From positions 1 to 64,000 of the forward strand of contig JAAFJY010000007.1 in assembly GCA_013299105.1 (NCBI GenBank): DNA of 64,000 bases. Reading direction: 5' to 3'. A model generated the notes under the pieces. It did no database searches. It worked only from the letters and a program-made list of their open reading frames with translations, and had not been told where the DNA came from. The translations under genes were made by a program, and so were the position numbers. Positions 25,701 through 35,295 of the stretch are shown in pieces. Origin of the DNA: Chitinophagales bacterium. Its GTDB lineage: Bacteria > Bacteroidota > Bacteroidia > Chitinophagales > Saprospiraceae. The number at the start of each line of letters is the position of its first letter. The first letter of the stretch is position 1.

Positions 25701-26786
25701 CTATACCAGGTTCTTGTCCAATCCTTTCCCCACCGCTTCCACGATCTTCTTGATCTCTTGCTCTTTACCTTTGGGGTGAATGAGCAACACATCGCCTTCA
25801 TCGACCACAATGTAGTCTTCCAGGTCTTTGATCACCACCAATTTGCCCTTGGGTGCGCGAATGAGACAATTGTTGACATTGTAGAGCAAGTGGGGCTCTG
25901 CGTTGAGGGCATTTCCATTTTCATCTTTCCCTGCTTCGGTGTGCAAAGAGGCCCAGGTGCCCAGATCTGACCAGCCAAAACTAGCTGGGATGGTATAGAC
26001 GTTGTCCGCTTTTTCCATGATGGCGTAGTCGATGGAAATATCGGGGGTTTTGGGATAAACCCGGTCAATGTAAGCTTGTTCGGAAGTGGTATTGAAATGA
26101 CCTTGCTCCTCATTTAGGATTTGGGTGATTTCGCTGGCGTATTTGTCAAAAGCAGCGATGAGGTTGGATACTTTCCAGATAAAAATCCCAGCATTCCAAA
26201 GGTAATCGCCACTGGCCACAAATGCTTCAGCTTGGGCCAAGGGTGGTTTTTCAGTGAAAAGTTTGACTTTGTGGACGCGGCCTTCCACCGCATTTTGCTC
26301 AAAATTGATGTAACCATAGCCCGTGTCGGGGCGAGTAGGTTGTACGCCCAGGGTCAGGAGGGCTTCATTTTTTTCGGTAAAATCCAGCGCTTCTTGTAAT
26401 GCTTGAATATAGGCATCCTCGAACAAAATCATCGAATCGGAAGGGGCCACGACCAGGTTTGCCTGGGGATTCAGGGCGTGGAGTTTGAGTGCGGTGTACG
26501 CTACGCAAGGCGCGGTGTTGTTGCGCGAAGGCTCGCAGACGATTTGGTTGTCGCTCAATTCGGGGATGTGCGCTTTGACCAAATCGCGGTATAGGCTGTT
26601 GGTCACCACAAAGATGTTTTCGGCGGGGCACAGCTTCAAAAAGCGTTCAAAGGTGAGGCGCAGCAGAGATTTACCTACCCCCAGGATGTCCAAAAACTGT
26701 TTGGGATGGGCGGTACGGCTGGCTGGCCAAAAACGGGTTCCCACTCCTCCGGCCATGATGGCCACATATTGATTGCTATTTGGCAT
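25701..26786 (-). CDS. manC: Mannose-1-phosphate guanylyltransferase
   Basis: A 361-residue nucleotidyltransferase making GDP-mannose from GTP and mannose-1-phosphate for polysaccharide and glycoprotein assembly. The pyrophosphorylase signature [22 protein letters not shown] is at residues ~10-31; [35 protein letters not shown] and [14 protein letters not shown] are the usual sugar and nucleotide motifs, and [12 protein letters not shown] closes the active site. A left-handed helix part (residues ~290-355; [20 protein letters not shown]) follows. It lacks the C-terminal phosphomannose isomerase domain of bifunctional enzymes, so the length is that of the single-function type. It is minus-strand like the YbbN-like gene upstream (95 bp between them) and the two could share a transcript. 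Confidence 0.94.
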   Translation of the reverse strand: [361 protein letters not shown]

Positions 26787-26880
26787 TATTTTCCAGTTGT
26801 GCTGTGGCGAAGAAACGCCGTTTTCCCCAAATTAGTATGCATACATTTCAACATTTCAGCCTTCGCCTTTTCAACCAAGA

Positions 26881-27669
26881 TCAATAAAGCGCCATGTCGA
26901 AAAGCTTCCGATAGCGTGGGCTGATCACATCCCTGCTGCCCCAGGTACGGAACAAGGCCACGCCCAGTCGCCGAGGTAGTTCCTGCTGGTAGTTCTTGTC
27001 CAAATTTACGGCTTCGATGATTTTTTGAATGGCTACTTCCAATTCCATTTTGCGGGCCATCATGCGGGCAAAATTCAGGGTTTGGGCGATCGGGTCTTCA
27101 CCCAATTCTTGCTCCATCCAATCGGCGATGGTGCGAATATCGCCAGCCGATTCAGCCGATGCATGTCCTGTGCCAAAGGGCTGCACCAAGTCGCGGGCAT
27201 AGGCTGGTTTGCGGAAAACCATCTCCTGGGCCAAGGTCAGGCGGGCGTTTTCGTTGTGGGGATTGGCTTTGAAAAACAGTTCCAAATCCTGCAAGGCACT
27301 AGGATCACCCACTTGCAGGCGCTCAATGATGTCCCCTAACTCTTCGCGGCTGGCGTTCGGCAAATTCTCCAATAACCACTGGTCGAGTTGGGGCTTGGTT
27401 TTGGCCCCCAAAAACTCGGCCACCACTTCACCCTGATAAAACAACTTCACAGCAGGGATGCTGCGAATGTCGAAAGCTTCGGCCAAGTCTGGCTCGGCTT
27501 CGGTATCGACTTTGACCAAATCCCAATGGCCCCTTTGTTCATGGGCACTTTGCTCCAAAATGGGACCCAAAGCGCGGCACGGGCCACACCATTCGGCCCA
27601 AAAATCGACCAATACGGGAACATCGTGGCTGCGATTGATCACAGTTTCTTCAAAATTGAGGGCTTTCAT
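26881..27669 (-). CDS. YbbN-like thioredoxin with C-terminal helical repeats
   Basis: A 262-residue cytoplasmic protein. Residues ~1-105 are a thioredoxin domain with an intact active site WAEWCGPCRALGP (Cys28, Cys31) and the cis-proline in IRSIPAVKLFYQGE. Residues ~115-262 are helical, TPR-like repeats (LFFKANPHNENARLTLAQEM). This layout matches the YbbN/CnoX co-chaperone family, which holds unfolded or oxidised proteins; E. coli CnoX lacks redox activity in its SxxC site, whereas the CGPC motif here suggests redox activity is kept. It is divergent from hemJ with 65 bp between starts. A TTGAA gene-end repeat lies just after the stop. Confidence 0.88.
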   Translation of the reverse strand: MKALNFEETVINRSHDVPVLVDFWAEWCGPCRALGPILEQSAHEQRGHWDLVKVDTEAEPDLAEAFDIRSIPAVKLFYQGEVVAEFLGAKTKPQLDQWLLENLPNASREELGDIIERLQVGDPSALQDLELFFKANPHNENARLTLAQEMVFRKPAYARDLVQPFGTGHASAESAGDIRTIADWMEQELGEDPIAQTLNFARMMARKMELEVAIQKIIEAVNLDKNYQQELPRRLGVALFRTWGSRDVISPRYRKLFDMALY

Positions 27670-27734
27670 AACAGTTGATGCTGTTTAGGGCTTACATTAG
27701 CGCAAAGTTACGCAGGAATTTAATCCTATTTATC

Positions 27735-28283
27735 ATGTTCTTACTTTTTAAATCGCTGCATGTAGTCGGCTTTGTGGCTTGGTTTGCTGGATTGTTTTAC
27801 CTGGTGCGCATGTTTGTGTACCACCGCGAGTCCCAAGACCTAGCCCAACCTGAGCGCGACATCCTTACCCGCCAGTTTCATTTGATGGAAAAAAGGGTAT
27901 ATAAAATCATCTGCAACCCGGCCATGATGTTGACCTGGACCTGTGGTTTGGTCATGCTGTACCTGCATGGCTGGGAATGGTTCAAGGCCAACAGTTGGAT
28001 GCATTTGAAACTTGTTTTTCTCATTGCGCTCACCATCTATCAGCTGTGGTGCAAAAAAACCATCGTCAATTTAGAAGCTGGGGATTTCAGCGTAGGCGCT
28101 TTTCAATGGCGCTTGCTCAACGAGGTGCCGACCATATTTTTACTGGCTATTTCTTTGCTGGCAGTTTACCGCAATGCCCTCGATTTTGGCCTGGCTTTTT
28201 TGGGTATCATTGGTTTCATGGTCTTGTTGGTGATGGGTGCGCGGGCCTATCGGAGGGTGAGGGAGAAGAACCCGGAAGCGTAG
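27735..28283 (+). CDS. hemJ: Protoporphyrinogen IX oxidase HemJ (UPF0093/TIGR00701)
   Basis: A 182-residue membrane protein with four to five hydrophobic segments. HemJ oxidises protoporphyrinogen IX in haem synthesis. The family features are visible: the first helix LFKSLHVVGFVAWFAGLFYLVRMFVYH (conserved His9), the EKR-x-YKIICNPAM stretch, WMHLKLVFLIALT and LLNEVPTIFLL. The start at 27735 (MFLLFKSLHVV) is chosen because the 20 in-frame codons upstream are polar and not family-like. It stands opposite the YbbN-like gene. The stop is followed at once by a heptamer gene-end repeat. Confidence 0.9.
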   Translation: MFLLFKSLHVVGFVAWFAGLFYLVRMFVYHRESQDLAQPERDILTRQFHLMEKRVYKIICNPAMMLTWTCGLVMLYLHGWEWFKANSWMHLKLVFLIALTIYQLWCKKTIVNLEAGDFSVGAFQWRLLNEVPTIFLLAISLLAVYRNALDFGLAFLGIIGFMVLLVMGARAYRRVREKNPEA

Positions 28284-28319
28284 TTGTTAATGGTTAATGG
28301 TTAGTTGTTAATGGTTAGG
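28284..28319 (+). repeat. Heptamer gene-end repeat after hemJ
   Basis: TTGTTAATGGTTAATGGTTA plus a further TTGTTAATGGTTAGG begin at the base after the hemJ stop. The same GGTTAAT/TTGTTAA heptamers, in the same orientation relative to the gene, follow the DinB-family gene at 55854. Confidence 0.8.
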
Positions 28320-28390
28320 AGTGGGGGCGTGGATTGAGTGCGGGATTGTTAAAAAGGTAAGAAGAGTTTCATTTTTCTTGCATCAAAGCT

Positions 28391-28560
28391 TAGAAACCGT
28401 TTTAAAACCTCTGGGGATGACAGAAAATGTCAGATTTTGAGTGTCAGACGAAGGCAATTTTAGAGGCAATAGCCGGGGCTATTGCCTCTAAAATTGATGC
28501 AGTATGACGCCAAAAGATGGCGTTTTATGGCCCGTAGGGTGTTTTAAAACGGTTTCTTAG
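28391..28560 (+). mobile_element. R2 miniature element, complete copy 1
   Basis: About 170 bp with inverted ends TAGAAACCGTTTTAAAACC and GTTTTAAAACGGTTTCTTA, TA at both borders, and a perfect central hairpin with 19-bp arms (AATTTTAGAGGCAATAGCC and its complement). No ORF. Other copies: 44630-44797 (complete, inverse), 37160-37226 (one end only), and a worn end at 12649. The rest of the 28320-28852 gap is AT-rich and empty. Confidence 0.85.
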
Positions 28561-28852
28561 GTCGTCGAGGTGTCCCATTTTTTTTGTCTTTGGTGATCAG
28601 GTGTAGGTGTAAAAAAGTATCGTGGTGGGTGAGGATAGCTTGGTGGGTCGTTGAAAAGAAATTTGCACTTAATGTACCTCATCAAGTTGGCTGACTTTGA
28701 GGCCTGCTCCCAGGTTTTCAAACCATCTCAGGACATAGTATATACCATTTTGCAAGTAAAAATACCAAAAAGCCCCATGCCTGGGAATTAAAATGTTGGA
28801 TTTAGCGTTATTTTGCTGATGATTTGATCAAAATTAGAAAAACTTTAGGTCC

Positions 28853-31336
28853 ATGAAAAAAATCCTCTACACGATTTTCCTTTTGGTATGCTTTTTCAAA
28901 ATTTCGGCCCAGGTAGTTGATGAAAAGTTTAAGCCTAGTTTTTTGGCGGCCTACACTGCCAATGTGCTCGAACAGCAAAGTGATGGCAAAATACTCATTG
29001 GCTTCGAAGGTGCAGCTTATTTGAATACCAATCCAGTCAAAAACATGTGCCGGGTTTTGGAGGATGGCACTTTTGATCCAAGTTTTAAGTATCCTGATAA
29101 CATTAGTAACAATCCTAAGTTCATTAAGCATTTGGAAAATGGCAAGATTCTTATTGGCGGGAGGTTTTGGGATAAAAATGGTCAATTCCTTGGCAACCTA
29201 CTTAGATTAATGCCTAATGGGGAGTTAGATAAGCATTACAAATCTCTAGCAAATGAAAAAACCGAGCTAACATCAGGCTTGCTCATTTCAAGCCAAAAAT
29301 TATTGATCGGAGGAGTTTCATATCAAAACTCACAAGATGATAAACTAATCTTAAAAATAATTTTGCCCGATGGAAGTATAGATTCTACCTTTAAAATCAA
29401 CATCCTGCCATCACAAACTCAAGAAAAGGTTGAAATAACAAGTTTAGCCTCTCAAAGCAAAAATCAACTCATTATTGGTGGCACCAATATTCACATTGGC
29501 AATAGTACTCGAGATATCTTTAGGATCGATACACTGGGCAAAGTTGATCCTGACTTTGCACCTAAAGTTAATACTGAGTCTAATCTGAAAGTTTGGAAAC
29601 TCATTACACTACCAAATGGATTCATTGCAATACTTACGGACTATGGTTTTCATTTTCAAATGTTCGACCCAAATGGAATCTCATTGTTGTCATTAAAAGA
29701 ACAAAATCAAAACCCAAACATCTTTGCGCTGAACGATAATTCAGTTTTATCAGTTGGCCTTAATTCACATATCATTAAAACCAATGGAGATATTTACAGG
29801 CTTAGCAACTTGAATTTCAATGGCTATGTTTTTGATTGCATTACTCAAAAAAATGGTCAGTTGGTACTTAGTGGTTTATTTTCTAAAATAGATGGCAAAT
29901 TCTTTTCAGGACTTGCACGCTTAAGCAAAGTTTCAGATCTGAAAATTAGTGAAGATTCATTTTGGAAATCAGGTATGTATACAAACGGAATCATTAACGA
30001 TATGGTAGCTCAACAAGATGGTAAAATTGTAGTAGGTGGCTTTTTCAATTTAGTCAATGGCGAAAAAGTTAATCACATCGTTCGTTTGATGCCTGATGAT
30101 GGATCAATTGACAAAAGTTTCAATTTGCATTTGGGTGACAGAAGCTCAGTTTGGGCCATCAAGTCATTAGAAAATAGAGACTTGTTAGTGGCTAGCCAAA
30201 ACAGACCTGATGTTATAGACAGTAAGCTCAATGGCTTACAGATAGTCAATCCCGATGGCATCATCAAAAGAAGCCTCCCGTTTCCTTATTCGCTATATGG
30301 TTCCGCTGTAAATTGTTTGGAGATCGACATACATAGGAGAGTATATGCCTCTGAGGGAGAGTCAATTAGCTCGTACAGCAAATCGCCGCCTGCTTTTATT
30401 CGGTATAATCCTGAAAATAAACAGGAAATCGAATTTAATCAGGCGTTTATGGGCGACCTCAAGTTGATGCATGGCTTCAAAATTTTACCCAACCAAAAAA
30501 TTATCATGTTTGGAGAACAATTACGTTACGATAAAAGCGATACGACTTGTTTAATCCAAGCACTTGCCAGTGGCAAAAGGGATTTAAGCTTTAATCTGAG
30601 TTTCAGTAAATCAGCACTTGCAGAAGATGTTCTTCCACTAGATACAAATACAATCTTGGTTGGCGGAGGATATAAACGGATAAACAGTAGTTGGTCCGAG
30701 CAAGCTTTCTTACTCAAAATTCAATCAGATGGTCAAATTGATACGACCTTTAAAGCAAGTCTACAAAACCTTCCTAACTATCTTTCTCATGTTTATAAGC
30801 TATTTCAACTTTCGGAAAATCGAATCCTAGTATGTGGTGTTTTTAACACTTACAATGGTGTTACTGGATTAAAAAATGCAGTAATTATTGACCGAAACGG
30901 GAATTTCGTTTCCTCTTTTTTACCAACGACTGAATTTCTTCATTATGAACAAGTAGTCTCTGGTAAAGAAAATACTTTTTTTCTAGCAGGAAATTTCAAT
31001 GGGGACCGTGGTTCTGCATATCTAGCCAAAATCAAATCCACCACCACCCCAACCCGCCAAATCAAAGCCAATACCCAAGCCAAGCAAGCCCGGATTTTCC
31101 CCAATCCAGTGGCCAATAGAGAACTGCAACTCGAAATCGAGGAGAAATGGGCCAGCCAAGCCCTGCAATACCAAATCATGGAATTGGGTTCAGGCAAAGC
31201 GCTCTTGAATGGGAGCCTGGCTCCTGGGCAAAATCGCAGCTTGGTGCTGCCACAAAGCTTGCTGAAAGGCAGTTATCTCCTGCGCTTGAACAATGGAGAG
31301 GAGCAAGAGGGGCATGTATTTTTGGTGGCGGAGTGA
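28853..31336 (+). CDS. Delta-60 repeat surface protein with T9SS sorting domain
   Basis: An 827-residue exported protein with a signal peptide (residues 1-20, ending ISAQ). Most of it consists of delta-60 (DUF5122) beta-propeller repeats, recognised by phrases such as LEQQSDGKILIG, LENGKILIGGRF, MVAQQDGKIVVGGFFN, RLMPDDGSIDKSF and IQSDGQIDTTF. The last ~80 residues form a type A T9SS sorting domain (ARIFPNPVANRELQLEIEEK, then SYLLRLNNGEEQEGHVFLV), so the protein is probably exported by PorSS and attached to or released from the cell surface. The repeat body from about 29100 to 31020 is clearly more AT-rich than the first ~240 bases and the sorting domain, a mosaic noted below. A perfect hairpin follows the stop. 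Confidence 0.9.
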   Translation: MKKILYTIFLLVCFFKISAQVVDEKFKPSFLAAYTANVLEQQSDGKILIGFEGAAYLNTNPVKNMCRVLEDGTFDPSFKYPDNISNNPKFIKHLENGKILIGGRFWDKNGQFLGNLLRLMPNGELDKHYKSLANEKTELTSGLLISSQKLLIGGVSYQNSQDDKLILKIILPDGSIDSTFKINILPSQTQEKVEITSLASQSKNQLIIGGTNIHIGNSTRDIFRIDTLGKVDPDFAPKVNTESNLKVWKLITLPNGFIAILTDYGFHFQMFDPNGISLLSLKEQNQNPNIFALNDNSVLSVGLNSHIIKTNGDIYRLSNLNFNGYVFDCITQKNGQLVLSGLFSKIDGKFFSGLARLSKVSDLKISEDSFWKSGMYTNGIINDMVAQQDGKIVVGGFFNLVNGEKVNHIVRLMPDDGSIDKSFNLHLGDRSSVWAIKSLENRDLLVASQNRPDVIDSKLNGLQIVNPDGIIKRSLPFPYSLYGSAVNCLEIDIHRRVYASEGESISSYSKSPPAFIRYNPENKQEIEFNQAFMGDLKLMHGFKILPNQKIIMFGEQLRYDKSDTTCLIQALASGKRDLSFNLSFSKSALAEDVLPLDTNTILVGGGYKRINSSWSEQAFLLKIQSDGQIDTTFKASLQNLPNYLSHVYKLFQLSENRILVCGVFNTYNGVTGLKNAVIIDRNGNFVSSFLPTTEFLHYEQVVSGKENTFFLAGNFNGDRGSAYLAKIKSTTTPTRQIKANTQAKQARIFPNPVANRELQLEIEEKWASQALQYQIMELGSGKALLNGSLAPGQNRSLVLPQSLLKGSYLLRLNNGEEQEGHVFLVAE

Positions 31337-31376
31337 GGGAAATGCATGGTCTATTTTCATCGACCATGCATTTCCC
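31337..31376. terminator. Perfect inverted repeat after the delta-60 gene
   Basis: GGGAAATGCATGGTC / GACCATGCATTTCCC (15-bp arms, 10-base loop) starts directly after the stop codon. There is no T run, so it may act as an mRNA 3' stabiliser as much as a terminator. Confidence 0.65.
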
Positions 31377-31867
31377 ACTGTGCCTCTCCCACCCCTCCGT
31401 CACAATAAAGTCAATATTTTCAGCCCTCCCCTCCCTTCAAAAAGCCCATTTTTGTAAAAAAATACCGTTTCCCACCAAAAAACTACCGTTAAATTGTGGT
31501 TAATTCCAAGAAGTACCCTATCTTGTGCTCAGTTTTTCGGAACTAGGATACTGAAAGGCAACGAACTGGTTAAAATATTCACCGCTCAATAGTGGTTATC
31601 CATTGGTCTGACGGTGTATTTTTTCCGGCTAATCTACCTCCCTTCACATGTTTCATACATGATCAGTTGCGATCAGGTCCTGTTTGTCGTCCATTCTGTT
31701 TTACTTCACAAAGAATTTTATTGCACTGTCTTACTTGTTACCTTTTGGCAAGTATGGAGATTTTTGTCTTCATAGCGCCCTTCCCATGGATGACAAGTTT
31801 TGGTCTTGATTCTAACAAAAAGCTGGCAAGTGTAAACCTATGCTTGGAGGACGACTAGACGAAAACT
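31377..31867. other. Upstream region of the second VPS10-like gene
   Basis: About 490 bp with no gene that I can support. It is AT-rich and shows no recognised repeat family; it presumably holds the promoter of the gene at 31868, but I see no good TAnnTTTG box at the right distance. Confidence 0.4.
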
Positions 31868-34800
31868 ATGAGAAAACATTTTTACGCACTAATCCTACCA
31901 CTCTTTCTTGGCTTTGCCAGCACGACCTGGGGCCAAGATCGCTTTGCGGGCTTTGGTCAAGCCTTGCAACCCTTTCACGCATCCTACTACAATGGTTTGA
32001 GCTGGCGCAACCTGGGCCCTGCCCGTGGTGGGCGTTGCAATGCAGTGGTGGGTCTTTCCCATAATCCCCTGGTGTATTACATGGGCGCTACTGGCGGCGG
32101 CATCTGGAAAACCGAAGACGGGGGGATGTCTTGGAACAACGTGTCGGATGGTTTCTTGCAAACGGGCTCCATTGGTGCCTTGGCCATCGCACCTTCTAAT
32201 CCCGACGTGATTTATGCTGGCACCGGTGAGCACGCCGTGCGCAGCGTGATGACCTCGGCTGGCGATGGCGTTTATCGCTCCAATGACGGCGGAAAAACCT
32301 GGGACCACCTGGGTTTGGTGAGTTCTGAGCACATTGCTTCCATTTGCGTACATCCCAGCAATCCCGATTGGGTCTATGTAGCCGTACAAGGTGCTTTGTA
32401 CAATGACAGCGTTGAACGGGGGGTGTATTTTTCAAAAGATGGGGGCCAAAACTGGGAAAAAATCCTGTACCTCAACCCCAGCACTGGTGCCAGCGACCTG
32501 AGCATGGACCCCAGCAATCCCAGCATTTTATACGCTGGTATGTGGGACCACCAACGCAATCCCTGGCACATTCGCAGCGGAGGGCCAGGCTCCGGCTTGT
32601 ACAAGTCGATTGATGGAGGCAAAAACTGGCAAAAACTAAGCACTGGTTTGCCAGAATACCTAGGTAAAGTAGCCATTGCGGTTTCCCCTTCGCAGCCTTC
32701 CATTTTGTACGCACTGCTTGAGTCGGACAAAGGCGGGCTTTATCGCTCCGAAAATGGTGGCCTCAATTGGTATCAAACCAGCAATGATCGCAATACTTTT
32801 TCCCGCGCCTGGTATTTCACCGAGTTGGAGGTGGACCCCAAAAACGCGGAATGTGTTTATGTACTCAACATCAATTTACTGAAGTCGATCGACGGGGGCA
32901 AAAGCTTCATTACCGTCAAAAATCCACACCCCGATCAGCACGACCTCTGGATCAACCCCATTCACCCCAATACCATGATCCTGGCCAATGACGGCGGTGC
33001 TACGATCAGCTTCAATGGCGGCCAATCCTGGTCCACGCAAGCCAACCAACCCACCGGACAATTCTACCGCCTTACCACGGACTACCAATTTCCGATGACC
33101 ATTTATTCGGCCCAACAAGATTTTGCTACCCTGGCCATCAGCAGCAGGGCCGATACCTGGGGAGCCAATCCAGGTGCCTGGCAAAGTTTGATTGAATACG
33201 AAAGCGCCAATGTGGCCCTGGACCCCATGAGTCCTGGTTCTATATATTGCACCAATTATCAGGGTAACATTGCCAGGTATGATGCCAAATCCGGTCACAG
33301 CAAGGACCTCATGGCCTATCCCCGTATCAGTGTCGGGAACGATGCGCAGGATTTCAAGTTCCGCTTCAATTGGAATGCCCCCTTGGTTATTAACCCTTTC
33401 AATCAAAAGCAACTTTTTCACGGTGCCAATGTAGTTTTACAATCCACGGACGGTGGCATCAACTGGACGCCGATCAGCCCCGACCTGACCCACAACGAAA
33501 AAGCCAAACAAGGCCCTGGCGGCGGCCCATTCCTCAACGAAGCCGCCGGAGCAGAAATTTACAACACCATCTCTTATTTGGCCTGTTCTCCACACATTGC
33601 AGGCGAAATCTGGGCAGGTACCGACGATGGCTTGCTGCACGTAACCCGTGACGCCGGCAGAAACTGGTTCAATGTCACCCCGCCGGGGCTGCCGGAATCT
33701 TACATCAATTGCATCGAAATTTCGGCAAAAGACCCAGGGAGTGTGTATGTTGTCGCGATGGGTTTCCGCTTCGGCGACCGCCATCCTTACGTGTTCCACA
33801 CCACGGATTATGGTGAAACCTGGAAAAAAATCACCCAGGGTTTTGGCATCAATGATTTTGTAAGGGTAGTGCGCGAAGATCCGATCCAAAAAGGGCTTTT
33901 GTATGCTGGAACCGAATCTGGCTTTTACCTTTCTTTTGACGGAGGCAGTCGTTGGAATGCCCTGCAAATCAACCTGCCAGCTTGTCCAATTACCGACTTG
34001 CAATTACGCGCCGACAACCTGATCGCCGCTACCGCTGGCCGTGGAATCTGGATGTTGGACGACATCCAGTGTTTGCGAAAAAACCCGATGGCCAGTTCTA
34101 AAAAATCCCTCTCAATTTATGCTCCGGTAGTTTCATACCGCAGTGCCGACATGGACCGCCTAGAGTATAGTAATATTCACCCCAGCAAGGGCATGATCAT
34201 CACTTATGTCTTGCCTGAAGTCAAAGAAAATACGCCCCTGAAATTGAAAGTGATGGATGAACAAGGCAAATTGATTCGCCAATTCAACCGCGATGCCACT
34301 TATTGGCTGCCCGGTACCTTGCCTCATCCACAAAAAGGCCTAAACCGACTGATGTGGGACTTGCGCAGGATGGATTTGCCCAACCCTCCCGCTAATCAAA
34401 TCATTGCAGGCGATTTCCGTGGTAGTATAGTACCTCCAGGACGTTACCAACTACGGCTAGTGTATGGCAGTGATAGTGTGATCACTGTAGCGAATGTTAT
34501 GCAAGACCCTCGCATTCCAGCCAGTACAAACGACTTGGCCGAGCAAAATCGCCTACTTTTGGGCCTGGAGCAAATGATCCGCGAGGTGCAGGACAACCTC
34601 TCCCAAATGATCGACTTGCGCCAGCAACTCAAGGCCTGGTTGCAAGCTACCGAGAAACAAGCCAATGCTGCTGATTTGGCGCAAGCTGGTCAAGCTTTGA
34701 TTAGTAAAATTGACGAATGGGAAAAAGGCCTTTTGCAGCCCGAACACCAGGTGGGGGCTGATTTAATTGCCTTCCCCAGCCCACTCATGGCCGAATTGGT

Positions 34801-35005
34801 GGACCTGAAATACCGGGTGGACGGCCCAGATCCTCGCGTGACTGGCGGTGCCAACCTGCGCTTGATTGACCTGAAAAAAATCTGGGTCCGCAAGCAGGCC
34901 CTCTACAAGCACATCATCGAGCAGGAAGTAGCTGATTTCAACCGCATCTTCCGCCAAAAGGATTGGCAGGCCATTCCGATGCCGCCGACTACACGTTTTA
35001 GGTGA
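31868..35005 (+). CDS. VPS10/sortilin-type beta-propeller protein (paralogue 2)
   Basis: A 1045-residue exported protein with a signal peptide (residues 1-22, ending TTWGQ). It repeats the architecture of the gene at 21892: BNR/sortilin blades (IWKTEDGGMSWNNV, VYRSNDGGKTWDHL, LYKSIDGGKNWQKL, LYRSENGGLNWYQT), a conserved centre (HDLWINPIHPNTMILANDGGA versus HDLWINPKDSLNWIEANDGGA), a beta domain with GLNRLMWDLRRM and a C-terminal helical tail (residues ~900-1040) with repeated Gln and Leu. Identity is high in the propeller and low in the tail. No T9SS sorting domain is seen. The two paralogues are 7 kb apart with unrelated genes between, so they are an old dispersed duplication. Ligand unknown. 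Confidence 0.88.
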   Translation: MRKHFYALILPLFLGFASTTWGQDRFAGFGQALQPFHASYYNGLSWRNLGPARGGRCNAVVGLSHNPLVYYMGATGGGIWKTEDGGMSWNNVSDGFLQTGSIGALAIAPSNPDVIYAGTGEHAVRSVMTSAGDGVYRSNDGGKTWDHLGLVSSEHIASICVHPSNPDWVYVAVQGALYNDSVERGVYFSKDGGQNWEKILYLNPSTGASDLSMDPSNPSILYAGMWDHQRNPWHIRSGGPGSGLYKSIDGGKNWQKLSTGLPEYLGKVAIAVSPSQPSILYALLESDKGGLYRSENGGLNWYQTSNDRNTFSRAWYFTELEVDPKNAECVYVLNINLLKSIDGGKSFITVKNPHPDQHDLWINPIHPNTMILANDGGATISFNGGQSWSTQANQPTGQFYRLTTDYQFPMTIYSAQQDFATLAISSRADTWGANPGAWQSLIEYESANVALDPMSPGSIYCTNYQGNIARYDAKSGHSKDLMAYPRISVGNDAQDFKFRFNWNAPLVINPFNQKQLFHGANVVLQSTDGGINWTPISPDLTHNEKAKQGPGGGPFLNEAAGAEIYNTISYLACSPHIAGEIWAGTDDGLLHVTRDAGRNWFNVTPPGLPESYINCIEISAKDPGSVYVVAMGFRFGDRHPYVFHTTDYGETWKKITQGFGINDFVRVVREDPIQKGLLYAGTESGFYLSFDGGSRWNALQINLPACPITDLQLRADNLIAATAGRGIWMLDDIQCLRKNPMASSKKSLSIYAPVVSYRSADMDRLEYSNIHPSKGMIITYVLPEVKENTPLKLKVMDEQGKLIRQFNRDATYWLPGTLPHPQKGLNRLMWDLRRMDLPNPPANQIIAGDFRGSIVPPGRYQLRLVYGSDSVITVANVMQDPRIPASTNDLAEQNRLLLGLEQMIREVQDNLSQMIDLRQQLKAWLQATEKQANAADLAQAGQALISKIDEWEKGLLQPEHQVGADLIAFPSPLMAELVDLKYRVDGPDPRVTGGANLRLIDLKKIWVRKQALYKHIIEQEVADFNRIFRQKDWQAIPMPPTTRFR

Positions 35006-35010
35006 TTTGC

Positions 35011-35041
35011 TTGCACAACAGCTATTCGTATGCTAACTTTG
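35011..35041 (+). promoter_or_regulatory. Promoter of the small membrane protein gene
   Basis: TTG at 35011 and TAACTTTG at 35034-35041 with 20-bp spacing, a good Bacteroidetes promoter starting 6 bp after the preceding stop. It places the transcription start just before the ATG at 35071, which decides that start. Confidence 0.65.
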
Positions 35042-35070
35042 TGGCGTTTCAAACAAACCAAGCCACGAAC

Positions 35071-35235
35071 ATGGAAAACATGGAAACTACCAATAATTCT
35101 ACCACCAAAGACTGGATCTACTTTTTCATCTCGCTCGCAGCCATGATTGGGCTGTTTGTGGTGGCCGATGAGTGGTTCTGGTTGGCCTTGCCTTTCGTAT
35201 TGACCTTTTTTGTGAAAGCCATTCGAATGATGTAA
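35071..35235 (+). CDS. Small two-helix membrane protein
   Basis: A 54-residue protein, MENMETTNNSTTKDWIYFFI at the start, then two hydrophobic helices (residues ~15-30 and ~33-50; LAAMIGLFVVADEWFWLALPFVLTFFVKAIRMM-type composition) with the N-terminus polar. I do not recognise a family. It has its own promoter and a strong terminator, which argues for a real small gene even though the frame is short. A longer frame begins at 35002, but it would start before the promoter -7 box and is less likely. Confidence 0.65.
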   Translation: MENMETTNNSTTKDWIYFFISLAAMIGLFVVADEWFWLALPFVLTFFVKAIRMM

Positions 35236-35254
35236 TTGGCATTTTCGCAAAATC

Positions 35255-35295
35255 AAAAAGCGCCTTGAGGGATTTTTCTTCAAGGCGCTTTTTGG
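35255..35295. terminator. Rho-independent terminator
   Basis: AAAAAGCGCCTTGA / TCAAGGCGCTTTTT hairpin with a 12-base loop, 20 bp after the small membrane protein stop. Confidence 0.9.

Noticed and set aside
31592-31858. An 88-codon frame before the second VPS10-like gene
   Set aside because: Composition is not protein-like, it has many Cys and Phe codons by chance, and no start context.
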